A stretch of 64,000 nt of DNA from Nocardioidaceae bacterium (GCA_018672315.1 CP076053.1:1227827-1291826); one strand, 5' to 3'; positions 7,103 through 16,278 are shown, numbered from the stretch's first letter. The notes: generated by a model from the sequence alone, not told the origin. Program-made: numbers and translations.

Positions 7103-8594
7103 ACGCCTCTCCTCCGCCGAGCTGATCAGGCGGGTCCTGGACCCCGGCACCTTCGAGTCGTGGGACGCTCCCGTCGTCCGCGAGGGCTCCGAGACCCCTG
7201 ACGACGCGTACGCCGCCCAGCTCGCCCGAGCCGCGCAGAAGGCGGGCACGGACGAGTCCGTCGTGACCGGCAGGGCGCTCCTCGACGGCCTGCCCGTGGC
7301 GGTCGTGGTCGGGGAGTTCGACTTCCTCGCCGGTTCGGTCGGGCGTGCCACGGCGCGACGCATCCGCGCCGCCGTCGAGCGGGCGACCGCCGAGGGACTT
7401 CCCGTGCTCGCGGCGCCGGTCTCCGGGGGGACGCGCATGCAGGAGGGCGTCCCCGCGTTCGTGCAGATGGCTCCGGTCGCCGCCGCGATCGCGGCGCATC
7501 GTGCCGCCGGGCTGGCGTACCTCGTGTGGCTCCGCCACCCCACCACCGGTGGCGTCATGGCCTCCTGGGGGTCCCTCGGCCAGATGACGGCGGTCGAACC
7601 CGACGCGCTCGTCGGCTTCCTGGGGCCCCGGGTCTTCGAGGCGCTGCACGGCGAGCCGTTCCCCGAGGGCGTGCAGACCGGGGAGAACCTCGCCGCCCAC
7701 GGCGTCGTGGACGCCGTGCTGCCCGTCGCCCGGCTGCGTGAGAGGGCCGCCGCGGTCGTGCGGCTGCTCACCGACCGGGTGGTGCACGTCGGTGCCGCGG
7801 GCGACGCGCGGGCGGAGCAGTCGTCGCCACCGGCACCGCCGACGCCGCCGGCAGACGCGTCGGGCACGTGGTCGGTGGTGCGCCGGTCACGCGCAGAGGA
7901 CCACCCGGGCGTCCGCGACCTGCTCGCCGTCGGCGCCGAGGGCACCGTGGTGCTCAGCGGCACCGGGGAGGGTGAGCGCGACCCCGGCGTGCTGCTCGCC
8001 CTGACCCGCCTCGGTGGGCACAGCTGCGTGCTCGTCGGGCACGACCGCGCCTCGGTCGCCGCGCACGGACCGTTCGGTCCCGCGGGGTTGCGTACGGCAC
8101 GCCGCGGCATGCGCCTGGCCGCCGAGCTCGGCCTGCCGCTGGTCACGGTCGTCGACACCGGCGGCGCCGAGCTGTCCGTCGCCGCGGAGCAGGGGGCGAT
8201 GGCCGGCGAGATCGCCCGCTGCCTGGCCGAGCTGACCTCGCTGCCGGTGCCGACCGTCAGCGTGCTGCTCGGGCAGGGCAACGGTGGCGGTGCCCTGGCC
8301 CTGCTGCCGGCCGACCACGTCATCGCGAGCGGCACGGGCTGGCTCTCGCCGCTGCCGCCCGAGGGAGCCTCGGCGATCGTCCATCGCGACACGTCGCACG
8401 CGGCCGAGATGGCCCACGCGCACGGCGTCACGGCGGCGGCCATGGCCACCCACGGACTCGTCGACCAGGTCCTCGAGGGTGAGGGTCGCGAGCTGGTCGT
8501 ACGCCTCGCAGGCGGGGTCGCCGCGGCGTTGAGCGACCTCGGAGGCACCGACGACGCCGCCCGACGCGCCGCCCGCCTGCACCGCTACGCCTGA
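7095..8594 (+). CDS. Carboxyltransferase, fused beta-alpha acyl-CoA carboxylase type
   Basis: A 499-residue protein with two carboxyltransferase (crotonase-fold) halves in one chain, as in biotin-dependent acyl-CoA carboxylase CT components. The first half (about 1-230) has GRALLDGLPVAVVVGEFDF, SGGTRMQEG and HPTTGGVMASWGS. The second (about 255-499) has GPAGLRTARRGMRLAAELGL, VDTGGAELSVAAEQG and LLGQGNGGGALALLPAD, which resembles the AccA half. It would move the carboxyl group from carboxybiotin to an acyl-CoA; the acceptor is unknown. No biotin carboxylase or carrier subunit is adjacent. It starts with GTG 7095 inside the end of the SRPBCC gene and is followed by a terminator. Confidence 0.85.
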   Translation: MPERLSSAELIRRVLDPGTFESWDAPVVREGSETPDDAYAAQLARAAQKAGTDESVVTGRALLDGLPVAVVVGEFDFLAGSVGRATARRIRAAVERATAEGLPVLAAPVSGGTRMQEGVPAFVQMAPVAAAIAAHRAAGLAYLVWLRHPTTGGVMASWGSLGQMTAVEPDALVGFLGPRVFEALHGEPFPEGVQTGENLAAHGVVDAVLPVARLRERAAAVVRLLTDRVVHVGAAGDARAEQSSPPAPPTPPADASGTWSVVRRSRAEDHPGVRDLLAVGAEGTVVLSGTGEGERDPGVLLALTRLGGHSCVLVGHDRASVAAHGPFGPAGLRTARRGMRLAAELGLPLVTVVDTGGAELSVAAEQGAMAGEIARCLAELTSLPVPTVSVLLGQGNGGGALALLPADHVIASGTGWLSPLPPEGASAIVHRDTSHAAEMAHAHGVTAAAMATHGLVDQVLEGEGRELVVRLAGGVAAALSDLGGTDDAARRAARLHRYA

Positions 8595-8597
8595 CGC

Positions 8598-8637
8598 ACG
8601 ACGACCCGCCACCCCCTGCGGGGCGACGGGTCGTCGT
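8598..8637. terminator. Bidirectional hairpin terminator
   Basis: An 11-bp perfect stem ACGACGACCCG (8598-8608) pairs with 8627-8637, between the convergent carboxyltransferase and LPXTG-protein genes. An inner C/G-rich pairing stabilises the loop. Confidence 0.8.
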
Positions 8638-8654
8638 GGTGTCGTGGCGTCGGC

Positions 8655-11237
8655 TCAGCCGTCGACCGACCTGCGGCGGATCAGCAGGCCGCCGCCGACC
8701 AGCAGCATCACGGTGCCGAGCAGACCGGCGCCGAGGATGCCGGGCGAGGTGCCCGTGGCGGGGAGCGCCTGCGGCGCCGGGCCCGTCGTCGGGACCTCAC
8801 GCGGACCGGGCTCCGGTCCGCGCGACGGCTCGTCACCCGGGTCCGTCGGCTCGTTCGGGTCGACCGGCTCGTTCGGGTCGATCGGCTCCGGCGGCTCGAC
8901 CGTGTCGCAGCCGAGTGCTGCCGACTCCTCGGCCGTCAGCTGCCGGGTCGTGGGCGGCTCGTACGACGTGGTCGTGGTGGCCACGAACCCGCCGATGGTG
9001 GCGTCGTAGTCGAACGAGGTGGTCACCGTCCCGCGGCGGCTGGTGACGCCGTCGCAGGTGCGGCTGAGCTCCTCGAAGAGGTCGACCGTCTCGTCGGGAC
9101 GCGTGCACTCGCCGTCGACGACCTCACCGCCGGGGATGTCGGCGCAGATCTCCTCGGGCGGCTGCACGACGCTGTCGCAGCCGAGCTCGGCCTCCTGGGC
9201 GACGGTGAGCGGGGTGTAGCGCCACTCGCCGTACACCGGACCGGAGTCGGTGCCGACCCACTGCGTGCCGTCCCAGGCGTAGGTCGTCGTGATGACGCCC
9301 TCGCGCACCCCGTTGCCCAGCTCGCAGCTGGTCAGCGTCTGCACCACCGTGCGGGTGTCGGGCGCCTTCTCGCAGTCGAAGCCCGCGGGCTGCTCACCCT
9401 CGAGCTGAGGGCACTCGTCGGTCGGGCCCTCGTCGGTGCCGGGGCACTCCTCGGCGGTGGCCGGACGGTCGACCGAGTCGACGGAGACGACGTCGGAGGA
9501 GACCTGCTCGAAGCCCTGGCCGGGCACCCAGCGGTAGGAAACCTTCGTCGTGGTCGTGGTGGTCGTGACGATGCCCTCGACGCACTTGACCTGCGAGCTG
9601 GACTGCTCGTCCTCGTAGGAGGGGTCCTCACAGGCGGCCGGCGGCTGGTCGAGGGCGACCTGATCGGTCGTGGTCTTCACGTTCTCGCGCTTCACCTGGC
9701 CGGTGAGCGGGTCGATCTCCTTCTCCCAGCCCTGGCCCGGGATCCACTCGTACGCCTCGTCCCAGGTGGTCGTGGTGCGGGTGACCGAGCCGTCACACTG
9801 ATTCGCGGTGTCCACGGCGACGTCCTGGCCGGTGGTCTCGTCGGGCTCGCAGCCCTCGCCCGGGCTCTCGGCGTCCTTCGTGTCCGTGACGACGCGGATG
9901 TTGTCGCGCACCGGCGTGCCCGTGTCGTCGAGGACCTTCTCCCAGCCCTGGCCCGGGATCCACTCGTAGCGCTCGTCCCAGCTCGTCGTCGTGGTGGTGA
10001 GCGTGCCGGCCTCACAATTGAAGACGGGGCCGCTCTCGTCCGAGCCGGTCGTGGCCGGCTCCTCGCAGGCGCCGGGCGTGACCAGCGGGCTGGTGGAGGT
10101 CTTCTCGGTCACGACGGGCTCGCCGGCGACCCAGCCCGTGCCGGGCTGCCACACAGAGGGTGTCGTGGTCGTGGTCGTCGTGGTCTCGGTGACGCCGTCG
10201 ACGCAGACGTCTTTCGAGGTGGTCTTCTGCTCGACCTTGTCGTCAGGCTTGTTGGTGCAGTCCTCGCCGCTGGCGAGGTTCTTGGTCTCGGTGGTCTCAC
10301 CGAGCTTGTCGCCGCGTACGGGCTTGCCCTGGTCGTCGACGCGCAGCGTCCAGCCCTTGCCGGGCTTCCAGTCGTAGATCTTCGCGTAGCGCGTCGTGGT
10401 GACGTCGTACGTGCCGGCCTCGCACTTCAGCACCGGGTCGCCGGTCACGACGATCTCGCCGGTGGGCTTGGCGCAGCTGTCCGGGGGGACGTCGAGGTTC
10501 TCGGTCTTCACGTCGGTCGTCACGACGGGGGCCTTCTTCTCCCAGCCCTGGCCGGGGATCCACTCGTACGACGTGGTCGTCGTGGTCGTGGTGGTCTTCT
10601 TGACGCCGTCACAGGTGATCTCGGGCGCGGAGACGACAGTCTCCACCTCGTCCTTCGGCTGACCGCAGTGCGCGTCAGCGGGGATCTTGTCCTGATCGAC
10701 GGGAACGCTCTTCGTGGTCTCCTTGATGTTGAGCTTCTGTCCGCTCTTGACCCACTGGCCGTCTCTCACGACGTACTCGTCGTCCCACGTGGTGGTGGTC
10801 TGCGTGGCGGTGCCCGCCTCGCAGTCGAAGTTCTCGTACGGGCCGGTCTGCATGCCCGAGCTCGACGGCTTGTCCGTCGGCGGCTCGTCCTTCTTCTTGT
10901 AGAAGACGATGTAGTGGCTGACGGCCTTCTTGGTCGAGTGCTTGATCGTCAGCGACGTCGTCGCAGCGACGCGGACGTACTCAGGGCCGCCGCCGCTGGC
11001 CTCGGAGCCCGCCTTGACGCAGTAGCCGATGATCAACTTGCCCGTGGGGGCGTGGACCGTCACCGACTCGGGGTCGCCGGTCGTGTCGATCTTGCCGCTG
11101 GTGTCCCCGTAGCCCTGGGGCGAGCAGATGTTGCCCGTCGCTCCGGCGGACGACAGCAGACCTGTCGATCCGAAGCCGGCCATGACGCTCAACGCGAGCA
11201 ACAGCGTCGTCCAGACGCGGACAGCAGTTCGCAACAC
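8655..11237 (-). CDS. Modular Thr-rich LPXTG cell-wall protein
   Basis: An 860-residue predicted surface protein. The N-terminus has a signal peptide (about residues 1-30). The C-terminus has the sortase motif LPATG at about 825-829, a hydrophobic helix and RRRSVDG, so it should be linked to the cell wall. Between them are about nine modules of 60-90 residues. Each opens near C-E/D-G, runs through a Thr tract (up to eight Thr), then an aromatic motif such as YEWIPGQGWEK (variants YDWKPGKGW, SVWQPGTGW, YRWVPGQGF), and closes near another Cys. A Pro/Glu/Asp stalk (DPNEPVDPNEP) precedes LPATG. GTG 11237 has GGAGGGG upstream and starts right before the signal peptide. No sortase lies nearby. Function unknown; adhesion or a glycosylated wall stalk is a guess. 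Confidence 0.85.
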   Translation of the reverse strand: MLRTAVRVWTTLLLALSVMAGFGSTGLLSSAGATGNICSPQGYGDTSGKIDTTGDPESVTVHAPTGKLIIGYCVKAGSEASGGGPEYVRVAATTSLTIKHSTKKAVSHYIVFYKKKDEPPTDKPSSSGMQTGPYENFDCEAGTATQTTTTWDDEYVVRDGQWVKSGQKLNIKETTKSVPVDQDKIPADAHCGQPKDEVETVVSAPEITCDGVKKTTTTTTTTSYEWIPGQGWEKKAPVVTTDVKTENLDVPPDSCAKPTGEIVVTGDPVLKCEAGTYDVTTTRYAKIYDWKPGKGWTLRVDDQGKPVRGDKLGETTETKNLASGEDCTNKPDDKVEQKTTSKDVCVDGVTETTTTTTTTPSVWQPGTGWVAGEPVVTEKTSTSPLVTPGACEEPATTGSDESGPVFNCEAGTLTTTTTSWDERYEWIPGQGWEKVLDDTGTPVRDNIRVVTDTKDAESPGEGCEPDETTGQDVAVDTANQCDGSVTRTTTTWDEAYEWIPGQGWEKEIDPLTGQVKRENVKTTTDQVALDQPPAACEDPSYEDEQSSSQVKCVEGIVTTTTTTTKVSYRWVPGQGFEQVSSDVVSVDSVDRPATAEECPGTDEGPTDECPQLEGEQPAGFDCEKAPDTRTVVQTLTSCELGNGVREGVITTTYAWDGTQWVGTDSGPVYGEWRYTPLTVAQEAELGCDSVVQPPEEICADIPGGEVVDGECTRPDETVDLFEELSRTCDGVTSRRGTVTTSFDYDATIGGFVATTTTSYEPPTTRQLTAEESAALGCDTVEPPEPIDPNEPVDPNEPTDPGDEPSRGPEPGPREVPTTGPAPQALPATGTSPGILGAGLLGTVMLLVGGGLLIRRRSVDG

Positions 11238-11315
11238 GGGTGGTCCCCTCCACGGTGTACACGGCCCCCTGATCAGAGGCCCGCACACATCGTGGCGAGG
11301 ACTGGCCACACGCGA

Positions 11316-11335
11316 CCAGGGTCTTTAGACCCTGG
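11316..11335. promoter_or_regulatory. Perfect 8-bp dyad upstream of the LPXTG gene
   Basis: CCAGGGTC-TTTA-GACCCTGG, perfect over 8 bp with a 4-nt loop, about 80-100 bp upstream of the LPXTG gene start and about 100 bp past the end of the preceding gene on the same strand. It could be an operator or a second terminator; symmetry alone does not decide. Confidence 0.45.
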
Positions 11336-11388
11336 ACATGTCAGACACAGGCACGTTTGCCCGCATTCGTCCGAAGAGTGATGACGAA

Positions 11389-11416
11389 GGTCCCCCGGAG
11401 ACCCCCCGGGGTGACC
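11389..11416 (-). terminator. Hairpin after the hydroquinone-reductase gene
   Basis: GGTCCCCCGG (from 11389) can pair with CCGGGGTGACC (to 11416) with one bulged base, 23-50 nt past the stop of the 11439-12404 gene. It is the likely terminator of that transcript. Confidence 0.55.
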
Positions 11417-11438
11417 ATGATCTGCTGACCTGGTCGGG

Positions 11439-12404
11439 TCAGAGGTCCTCGCGACCGTGCGGGGTGAACCACACCTCCGGGTCAGGCCCCTTGGGCACGA
11501 TCTGCGAGGGGTTGATGTCGCTCTGCACCACGTAGTAGTGAGCCTGGATCTGCGCGAAGTCGATGTTCTCGCCCCAACCGGGCAGCTGGAACAGGTCCCG
11601 CGCGTACCCCCACAGCGCCGGCATCTCCGTCAGCTTCTGCCGGTTGCACTTGAAGTGGCCGTGGTAGACCGCGTCGAAGCGCGCCAGGGTGGTGAACAGG
11701 CGCACGTCGGCCTCGGTGACGGCGTCGCCCATGAGGTAGCGGCGGGTGGTCAGGCGCTCCTCCAGCCAGTCCATGGTCGTCCAGAGCCGGTCGTACGCCT
11801 CGTCGTAGGCGTCCTGGGACCCGGCGAAGCCGCAGCGGTAGACGCCGTTGTTGACCTCGTGGAAGACGCGCTCGATGACGTCCTCCATCTCCTCCCGCTT
11901 GTCCTCCGGCCACAGGTCGGGGGCGTCGGGCTTGTGGTGCTCACGCCACTCGAAGAAGAAGTCCTTTGTGATCTGCGGGAAGTCGTTGGTGACGACCTTG
12001 CCGGACTCGATGTCGACGACCGCGGGGACGGTGATGCCGCGCTCGTAGTCGGGGTAGCGGGCGAAGTACGCCTCCTGCAGCCGCTCGATGCCCAGCACGG
12101 GGTCCTTGCCGCCCTCGTCGAGGTCGAAGGTCCACGACCGCTCGTCGTGCGTCGGACCCGCCAGACCCATGCTGATCACGTCCTGCAGGCCCAGGATGTC
12201 CCGCACGATGATCGAGCGGTTCGCCCACGGGCACGCCTTGGCCGCCATGAGGCGGTACTTGCCCGGCTCGACCGGCCACCCGTCGCGGGCGTCGCGGGTG
12301 ATGCGGTCGGGGATGTAGTTCATGTCGCGTTCGAAGGACTTGCCCTCGACCATGTACTTGCCGCCCTGCTTGTGCTCGTCGCGCTGTGCGGTGTCGTCGC
12401 TCAT
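11439..12404 (-). CDS. Glutathionyl-hydroquinone-reductase-like (ECM4/Xi-class GST) enzyme
   Basis: A 321-residue Xi-class glutathione-transferase homologue. The thioredoxin-fold domain carries the redox motif AKACPWANRS (catalytic Cys in C-P-W-A), and the helical domain has the family motifs NNGVYRCGFAGSQ, YLMGDAVTEADVRLFTTLARFD and HFKCN. Xi-class enzymes reduce glutathionyl-hydroquinones. Actinobacteria of this type generally make mycothiol rather than glutathione, so the natural substrate is more likely a mycothiol or sulfhydryl adduct of a quinone (inference). ATG 12404 has GGGGAGG directly upstream. It is a single gene upstream of a terminator hairpin; the aminotransferase gene ends 31 bp before its start on the same strand. 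Confidence 0.9.
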   Translation of the reverse strand: MSDDTAQRDEHKQGGKYMVEGKSFERDMNYIPDRITRDARDGWPVEPGKYRLMAAKACPWANRSIIVRDILGLQDVISMGLAGPTHDERSWTFDLDEGGKDPVLGIERLQEAYFARYPDYERGITVPAVVDIESGKVVTNDFPQITKDFFFEWREHHKPDAPDLWPEDKREEMEDVIERVFHEVNNGVYRCGFAGSQDAYDEAYDRLWTTMDWLEERLTTRRYLMGDAVTEADVRLFTTLARFDAVYHGHFKCNRQKLTEMPALWGYARDLFQLPGWGENIDFAQIQAHYYVVQSDINPSQIVPKGPDPEVWFTPHGREDL

Positions 12405-12435
12405 GAGCCTCCCCTACCCCACGGAGCGGGGTCGT

Positions 12436-13527
12436 TCACCCTTCAACGACGACCGAGCGCGCAGCCACCTCCAGCAGCACGTCGTTCGCGGCCGGCTCAC
12501 CGATGCTGACGCGCACCCCCTCACCGACGAACGGGCGTACGACGACCCCCGCGTCCTCGCAGGCGTGCGCCAGCGCAGCGCTGCCGTCGCCTGCCGCGAG
12601 CCACACGAAGTTCCCCTGCGGGTCCGGCACCGTCCACCCGGCCCCGCGCAGCCCGGCGACCACCCGCGCCCGCTCCTCGACGACGGCCTCCACGCGCTCG
12701 AGCAGCGCGTCCTCACGCTCCAGGCTGGCGACGGCCGCGGCCTGCGCGACCTGGGAGACGCCGAACGGCAGCGCCACCGCGCGGACCGCCGCCGCCACCG
12801 GCGGCGCGGCGATCGCGTACCCCACCCGCAGACCGGCCAGCCCGTACGCCTTGGCGAAGGTGCGCATCACCACGACGTTGGGGTGGCGGCGTGCCAGGGC
12901 CAGCGCGTCGAGCGGGTCCTCGTCGCGGACGAACTCCGCGTACGCCTCGTCGAGCACGACCAGAACCCGGCTCGGCACGCGCTCGAGGAGCGAGGCGACC
13001 TCGGTGTGCCGGGCTGCGGGACCGGTCGGGTTGTTGGGGCTGCACACCACGAGCACGCGCGTCGCGTCGGTGACCGCGGCCGCCATCGCGTCCAGGTCGT
13101 GGCGACCCTCGTCCGTGACGGGCACACGGACGGACCGCGCACCGGCCGCGGTCACGGCGATGGGGTAGGCCTCGAAGGAGCGCCAGGCGTACACGACCTC
13201 GTCGCCGGGCCCGGCGAAGGCCTGCAGCAGGTGGTAGAGCACCGCGACGGACCCCGTGCCCGCGGCCAGGTTCGCGGGCTCCACGCCCCACCGCGCGGCG
13301 AGCGCCCCGTAGAGCGCGGTCATGCCCATGTCGGGGTAGCGGTTCATCGACTCCACCGCTGAGACCGCCGCCTCGAGCACACCCGGCAGCGGGGGGTAGG
13401 GATTCTCGTTGCTCGACAGCTTGTACGTCGGCAGCCCCTCCCGCGGGGCCGGCGGACGGCCCGGGACGTACGCCGGGATGTCCGCCACATGCGGCAGGGG
13501 CTGGGGCAGGTCGGCGGGCGCGCTCAC
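12436..13527 (-). CDS. Histidinol-phosphate/aromatic aminotransferase (HisC/Pat type)
   Basis: A 363-residue class I/II PLP-dependent aminotransferase. Visible motifs are [15 protein letters not shown] (N-terminal substrate loop), [20 protein letters not shown] and [16 protein letters not shown], the last containing the PLP-binding Lys. In actinobacteria this subgroup is annotated as HisC2 or Pat (phenylalanine/aromatic aminotransferase); no his genes are nearby, which favours Pat. Homology begins at GTG 13527, so the much longer upstream open frame is not coding. It is divergent from the holin-like gene at 13600. Confidence 0.88.
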   Translation of the reverse strand: MSAPADLPQPLPHVADIPAYVPGRPPAPREGLPTYKLSSNENPYPPLPGVLEAAVSAVESMNRYPDMGMTALYGALAARWGVEPANLAAGTGSVAVLYHLLQAFAGPGDEVVYAWRSFEAYPIAVTAAGARSVRVPVTDEGRHDLDAMAAAVTDATRVLVVCSPNNPTGPAARHTEVASLLERVPSRVLVVLDEAYAEFVRDEDPLDALALARRHPNVVVMRTFAKAYGLAGLRVGYAIAAPPVAAAVRAVALPFGVSQVAQAAAVASLEREDALLERVEAVVEERARVVAGLRGAGWTVPDPQGNFVWLAAGDGSAALAHACEDAGVVVRPFVGEGVRVSIGEPAANDVLLEVAARSVVVEG

Positions 13528-13599
13528 GCCCGCGACCCTAGTGGGCCCCGGAGATGCCCGGACTCGCATGAACTCGTCCGTGCGCGGCAGGATCCCCGC

Positions 13600-13992
13600 A
13601 TGAGGATCCTGATCTGGCTCGCCGTCCACGGTCTCGCCCTCGGCGCGGCCGTGTACCTCGTCGGCGGCATCCGCGTGACCGACCAGACCTCCTCGACCGG
13701 TGCGGCGCTCACCGTGCTCGTCGTCGGCGCCATCCTCGGTGCCATCAACGCCACGATCGGTCGGGCCCTGAAGCTGCTCGGCCTGCCGTTCATCATCCTC
13801 TCGCTCGGGCTGGTGTGGCTGCTCATCAACGGCGCCATGCTGAAGCTCGCCGGGTTCGTCGCGGGCGAGCTCGACCTCGGCTTCCGCGTCGGTTCGTGGG
13901 GTGCGGCGATCATCGGGGCGCTCGTCGTGAGCGTGACGGCGATGGTGCTGCGGCTGCTCCTGCCCGAGTACGACGAGGAGCGGCTCCGATGA
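13600..13992 (+). CDS. Phage-holin-4-like (PF04020) membrane protein
   Basis: A 130-residue protein with four membrane segments (about 1-24, 33-54, 60-82, 100-122), matching PF04020, the mycobacterial four-TM phage-holin superfamily. Despite the name these are ordinary chromosomal membrane proteins of unknown function, and nothing phage-like surrounds it. ATG 13600 begins the first membrane helix. Its stop overlaps the ATG of the phosphatase gene (ATGA), so the two are probably coupled. Confidence 0.82.
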   Translation: MRILIWLAVHGLALGAAVYLVGGIRVTDQTSSTGAALTVLVVGAILGAINATIGRALKLLGLPFIILSLGLVWLLINGAMLKLAGFVAGELDLGFRVGSWGAAIIGALVVSVTAMVLRLLLPEYDEERLR

Positions 13993-14600
13993 GCACCCGC
14001 GCCGGCCGACACCCGCAGCTGCCGCCCCCGCGGGCGGACCGTGACGCGGACGCACCCGCGTACGCCATCGCCCTGGTGTGCCTCGGCAACATCTGCCGGT
14101 CGCCGACGGCACACGTCGTGCTCGAGGCGGCGCTGCGCGACGCCGGGCTCGGCGACCGTGTCGCGGTCAGCTCGGGCGGCACCGGCGGCTGGCACGTGGG
14201 GGACCCGATAGACCGGCGCGCCGCCGCCACGCTCGACGGGGCCGGCTACGACCCGTCCGGGCCGCGCGCCGAGCAGGTCGACGCCTCCTGGTTCTCACGC
14301 CACGACCTCGTGCTGGCCATGGACACCGACAACCTCGCCGACCTGCGCGGCCTCGCCCACGAGGCGGGGCGTACGGGCGTCGAGGTCGGACCCGAGCGCC
14401 TCCGGCTGTTCAGGGACTTCGACCCCGCCCTCGAGGTCGTCGAGGAGCAGCCGGGCACGGTCTTCTCGCCCCCGGCTCGGGAGCGGGTCGTGCCGGACCC
14501 CTACTACGGTGGCGACGAGGGCTTCACGCGCGTGCTCGAGATGGTCGAGCGCACCAGCGCAGAACTCTCCACCCAGGCAGCCAGCCTGCTCCCGAGCTGA
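13989..14600 (+). CDS. Low-molecular-weight protein-tyrosine-phosphatase family enzyme
   Basis: A 203-residue LMW-PTP. The P-loop CLGNICRS has nucleophile Cys31 and Arg37, and the general acid is Asp170 in VPDPYYGG. An N-terminal extension of about 24 residues precedes the domain; ATG 13989 overlaps the holin-like gene. The next gene, 21 bp on, is a fructosamine-kinase homologue. Known biology of such pairs is that the kinase phosphorylates sugar adducts on proteins while LMW-PTP homologues can dephosphorylate protein-bound ribulosamine 5-phosphate, so a role in protein deglycation is a serious alternative to phosphotyrosine signalling. Confidence 0.9.
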   Translation: MSTRAGRHPQLPPPRADRDADAPAYAIALVCLGNICRSPTAHVVLEAALRDAGLGDRVAVSSGGTGGWHVGDPIDRRAAATLDGAGYDPSGPRAEQVDASWFSRHDLVLAMDTDNLADLRGLAHEAGRTGVEVGPERLRLFRDFDPALEVVEEQPGTVFSPPARERVVPDPYYGGDEGFTRVLEMVERTSAELSTQAASLLPS

Positions 14601-14621
14601 CCCCGTCCAGGAAGGCACCCC

Positions 14622-15500
14622 ATGGCCCGGTCCACCGTCATCGCCGGTCGCGTCGAGCGTCTGCTCGGCGGCTCGGTCGTGGCGACGACCCCCGTGACCG
14701 GCGGCGACATCTGCACCGCCACGCGGGCACGGCTCTCCGACGGCACCTCGGTCTTCGTCAAGACCCGCTCCGGGGCACCGGCTGACTTCTTCACCAGCGA
14801 GGCCGAGGGGTTGGCCGCCCTGGCTCGTGCGCACCCCGGCCTGGTGCCCGAGGTGCTGGCCGTCGCGCCCGACTGCCTGATCCTGCCGTGGATCGAGCCC
14901 GGGCGCCCCGACGCCGACGCCGCCACAGCCCTGGGCGCGGACCTGGCGCGGATGCACGCCCACGGCGCCGAGGCGTTCGGGGGCCCCCGCGACGGGTGGA
15001 TCGGCACCCTGCGGCTCACCAACGTCGCCGGGCGTGAGGACGAGACGTGGGCGCAGTTCTACGCCCGCCGCCGGGTGCTGCCGTACGCCGACCTCGCCCG
15101 CGACCGCGGCCGGCTCGACGGCGAGGACCACGCGGTGCTGACCCGGCTGGTGGAGCGTCTGGAGGAAGGGGACGACCTCGCCGGCCCCGCCGAGCCCCCT
15201 GCCCTCCTGCACGGCGACCTGTGGTCCGGCAACATCGTCTGGCGCCACGACCGCCACCCCGTGCTCGTCGACCCGGCCTGCCACGCCGGACACCGCGAGA
15301 CCGACCTGGCGCTGATGGCGCTGTTCGGCACCCCGCACCTGCCGACGGTGCTGGAGGCCTACCAGCAGGAGAGCCCGCTCGCCGAGGGCTGGGAGCAGCG
15401 CGTGCCGTTGCACCAGGTCTTCCCGCTGCTCGCGCACGCGGTGATGTTCGGGGGCGGGTACGGAGCCCGCGCCGCGGACGCGGCGCGCAAGCTCCTGTGA
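14622..15500 (+). CDS. Fructosamine kinase family protein (FN3K-like)
   Basis: A 292-residue kinase of the fructosamine-3-kinase family (PF03881). The catalytic segment [13 protein letters not shown] holds the Asp base, [16 protein letters not shown] the metal-binding Asp, and an N-terminal Lys in FVKT is expected to contact ATP. Bacterial homologues mostly phosphorylate ribulosamines or erythrulosamines on proteins, which makes the adduct fall off and repairs the lysine. It lies 21 bp behind an LMW-PTP, a partner known from other bacteria. ATG 14622 has AGGAAGG upstream. The transcript may continue towards mprA, 43 bp away. Confidence 0.9.
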   Translation: MARSTVIAGRVERLLGGSVVATTPVTGGDICTATRARLSDGTSVFVKTRSGAPADFFTSEAEGLAALARAHPGLVPEVLAVAPDCLILPWIEPGRPDADAATALGADLARMHAHGAEAFGGPRDGWIGTLRLTNVAGREDETWAQFYARRRVLPYADLARDRGRLDGEDHAVLTRLVERLEEGDDLAGPAEPPALLHGDLWSGNIVWRHDRHPVLVDPACHAGHRETDLALMALFGTPHLPTVLEAYQQESPLAEGWEQRVPLHQVFPLLAHAVMFGGGYGARAADAARKLL

Positions 15501-15543
15501 GTCGTCTCAGCCGTCGCTCAGCGATCGGTGGCACCCTGGTCTC

Positions 15544-16278
15544 GTGAGCAGACCGAGCGAGGCGGCCCAGGGCGACGCCGCAGGCACCGATCCCTCCCGC
15601 ATCCTCGTCGTCGACGACGACCGCGCCGTCCGTGAGTCGCTGCGTCGCAGCCTGGAGTTCAACGGCTACGAGGTCAGCCTCGCCGAGGACGGGGCCCAGG
15701 CCCTCGCCGTCATCGGCTCCGCGCGTCCCGACGCCGTCGTGATGGACGTGATGATGCCGCGGCTCGACGGCCTGGATGCCACCCGCGCCCTCCGCGCCGC
15801 CGGCAACGACGTACCCCTGCTCGTGCTCACCGCACGCGACGCGGTCGGTGAGCGGGTCGCCGGGCTCGACGCCGGCGCCGACGACTACCTGACCAAGCCG
15901 TTCGCGCTGGAGGAGCTGCTCGCCCGGCTCCGTGCCCTGCTGCGGCGTCGCCCGGCCGTGCCCGCCGACGGCGAGGAGCTGCTGACCTTCGCGGACCTCT
16001 CGATGGACCTGGCCACTCGCGAGGTGCTGCGGGCCGGCCGACGCATCGAGCTGACGCGGACGGAGTTCTCGCTGCTGGAGATGTTCATGCACCGGCCCCG
16101 CCGCGTGCTGGAGCGGGCCTTCATCCTCGAGGAGGTCTGGGGCTACGACTTCCCCACCACCGCGAACTCCCTGGAGGTCTACGTCGGCTACCTGCGCCGC
16201 AAGACCGAGGCCGAGGGCGAGCCCCGGCTGATCCACACCGTGCGAGGCATCGGGTACGTGCTGCGCGAGGAGCAGTGA
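15544..16278 (+). CDS. mprA: OmpR-family response regulator, MprA-like
   Basis: A 244-residue response regulator. The receiver domain (about 18-135) has the acidic pair DDD near residue 24, phospho-acceptor Asp68 in [12 protein letters not shown], and Lys in YLTKPF. The OmpR winged helix (about 145-244) ends [13 protein letters not shown]. With a kinase overlapping by GTGA and a PDZ serine protease next, the order matches mprA-mprB-pepD (Rv0981-0983) of Mycobacterium tuberculosis, which answers envelope stress. The 15-residue N-terminal extension is unusual; GTG 15544 is the chosen start and no better one is seen. Confidence 0.88.
   Translation: MSRPSEAAQGDAAGTDPSRILVVDDDRAVRESLRRSLEFNGYEVSLAEDGAQALAVIGSARPDAVVMDVMMPRLDGLDATRALRAAGNDVPLLVLTARDAVGERVAGLDAGADDYLTKPFALEELLARLRALLRRRPAVPADGEELLTFADLSMDLATREVLRAGRRIELTRTEFSLLEMFMHRPRRVLERAFILEEVWGYDFPTTANSLEVYVGYLRRKTEAEGEPRLIHTVRGIGYVLREEQ

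Noticed and set aside
184-8594. Horizontal transfer or a genomic island
   Set aside because: Base composition, codon habit and the CGTACG word run evenly through the window, and no integrase, transposase or tRNA attachment site was seen.
8655-11237. The repetitive gene as a tandem-repeat or CRISPR-like DNA element
   Set aside because: Repeats are irregular in length at DNA level and keep one reading frame with a signal peptide and LPATG, so this is a protein-coding modular gene.
13815-13988. N-terminal extension of the LMW-PTP frame into the holin-like gene
   Set aside because: The extension is Arg-rich out-of-frame translation of the holin-like gene; ATG 13989 in an ATGA overlap is the natural start.
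13600-13992. Phage remnant because of the holin-family match
   Set aside because: PF04020 proteins are common chromosomal membrane proteins in actinobacteria and no other phage gene is near.
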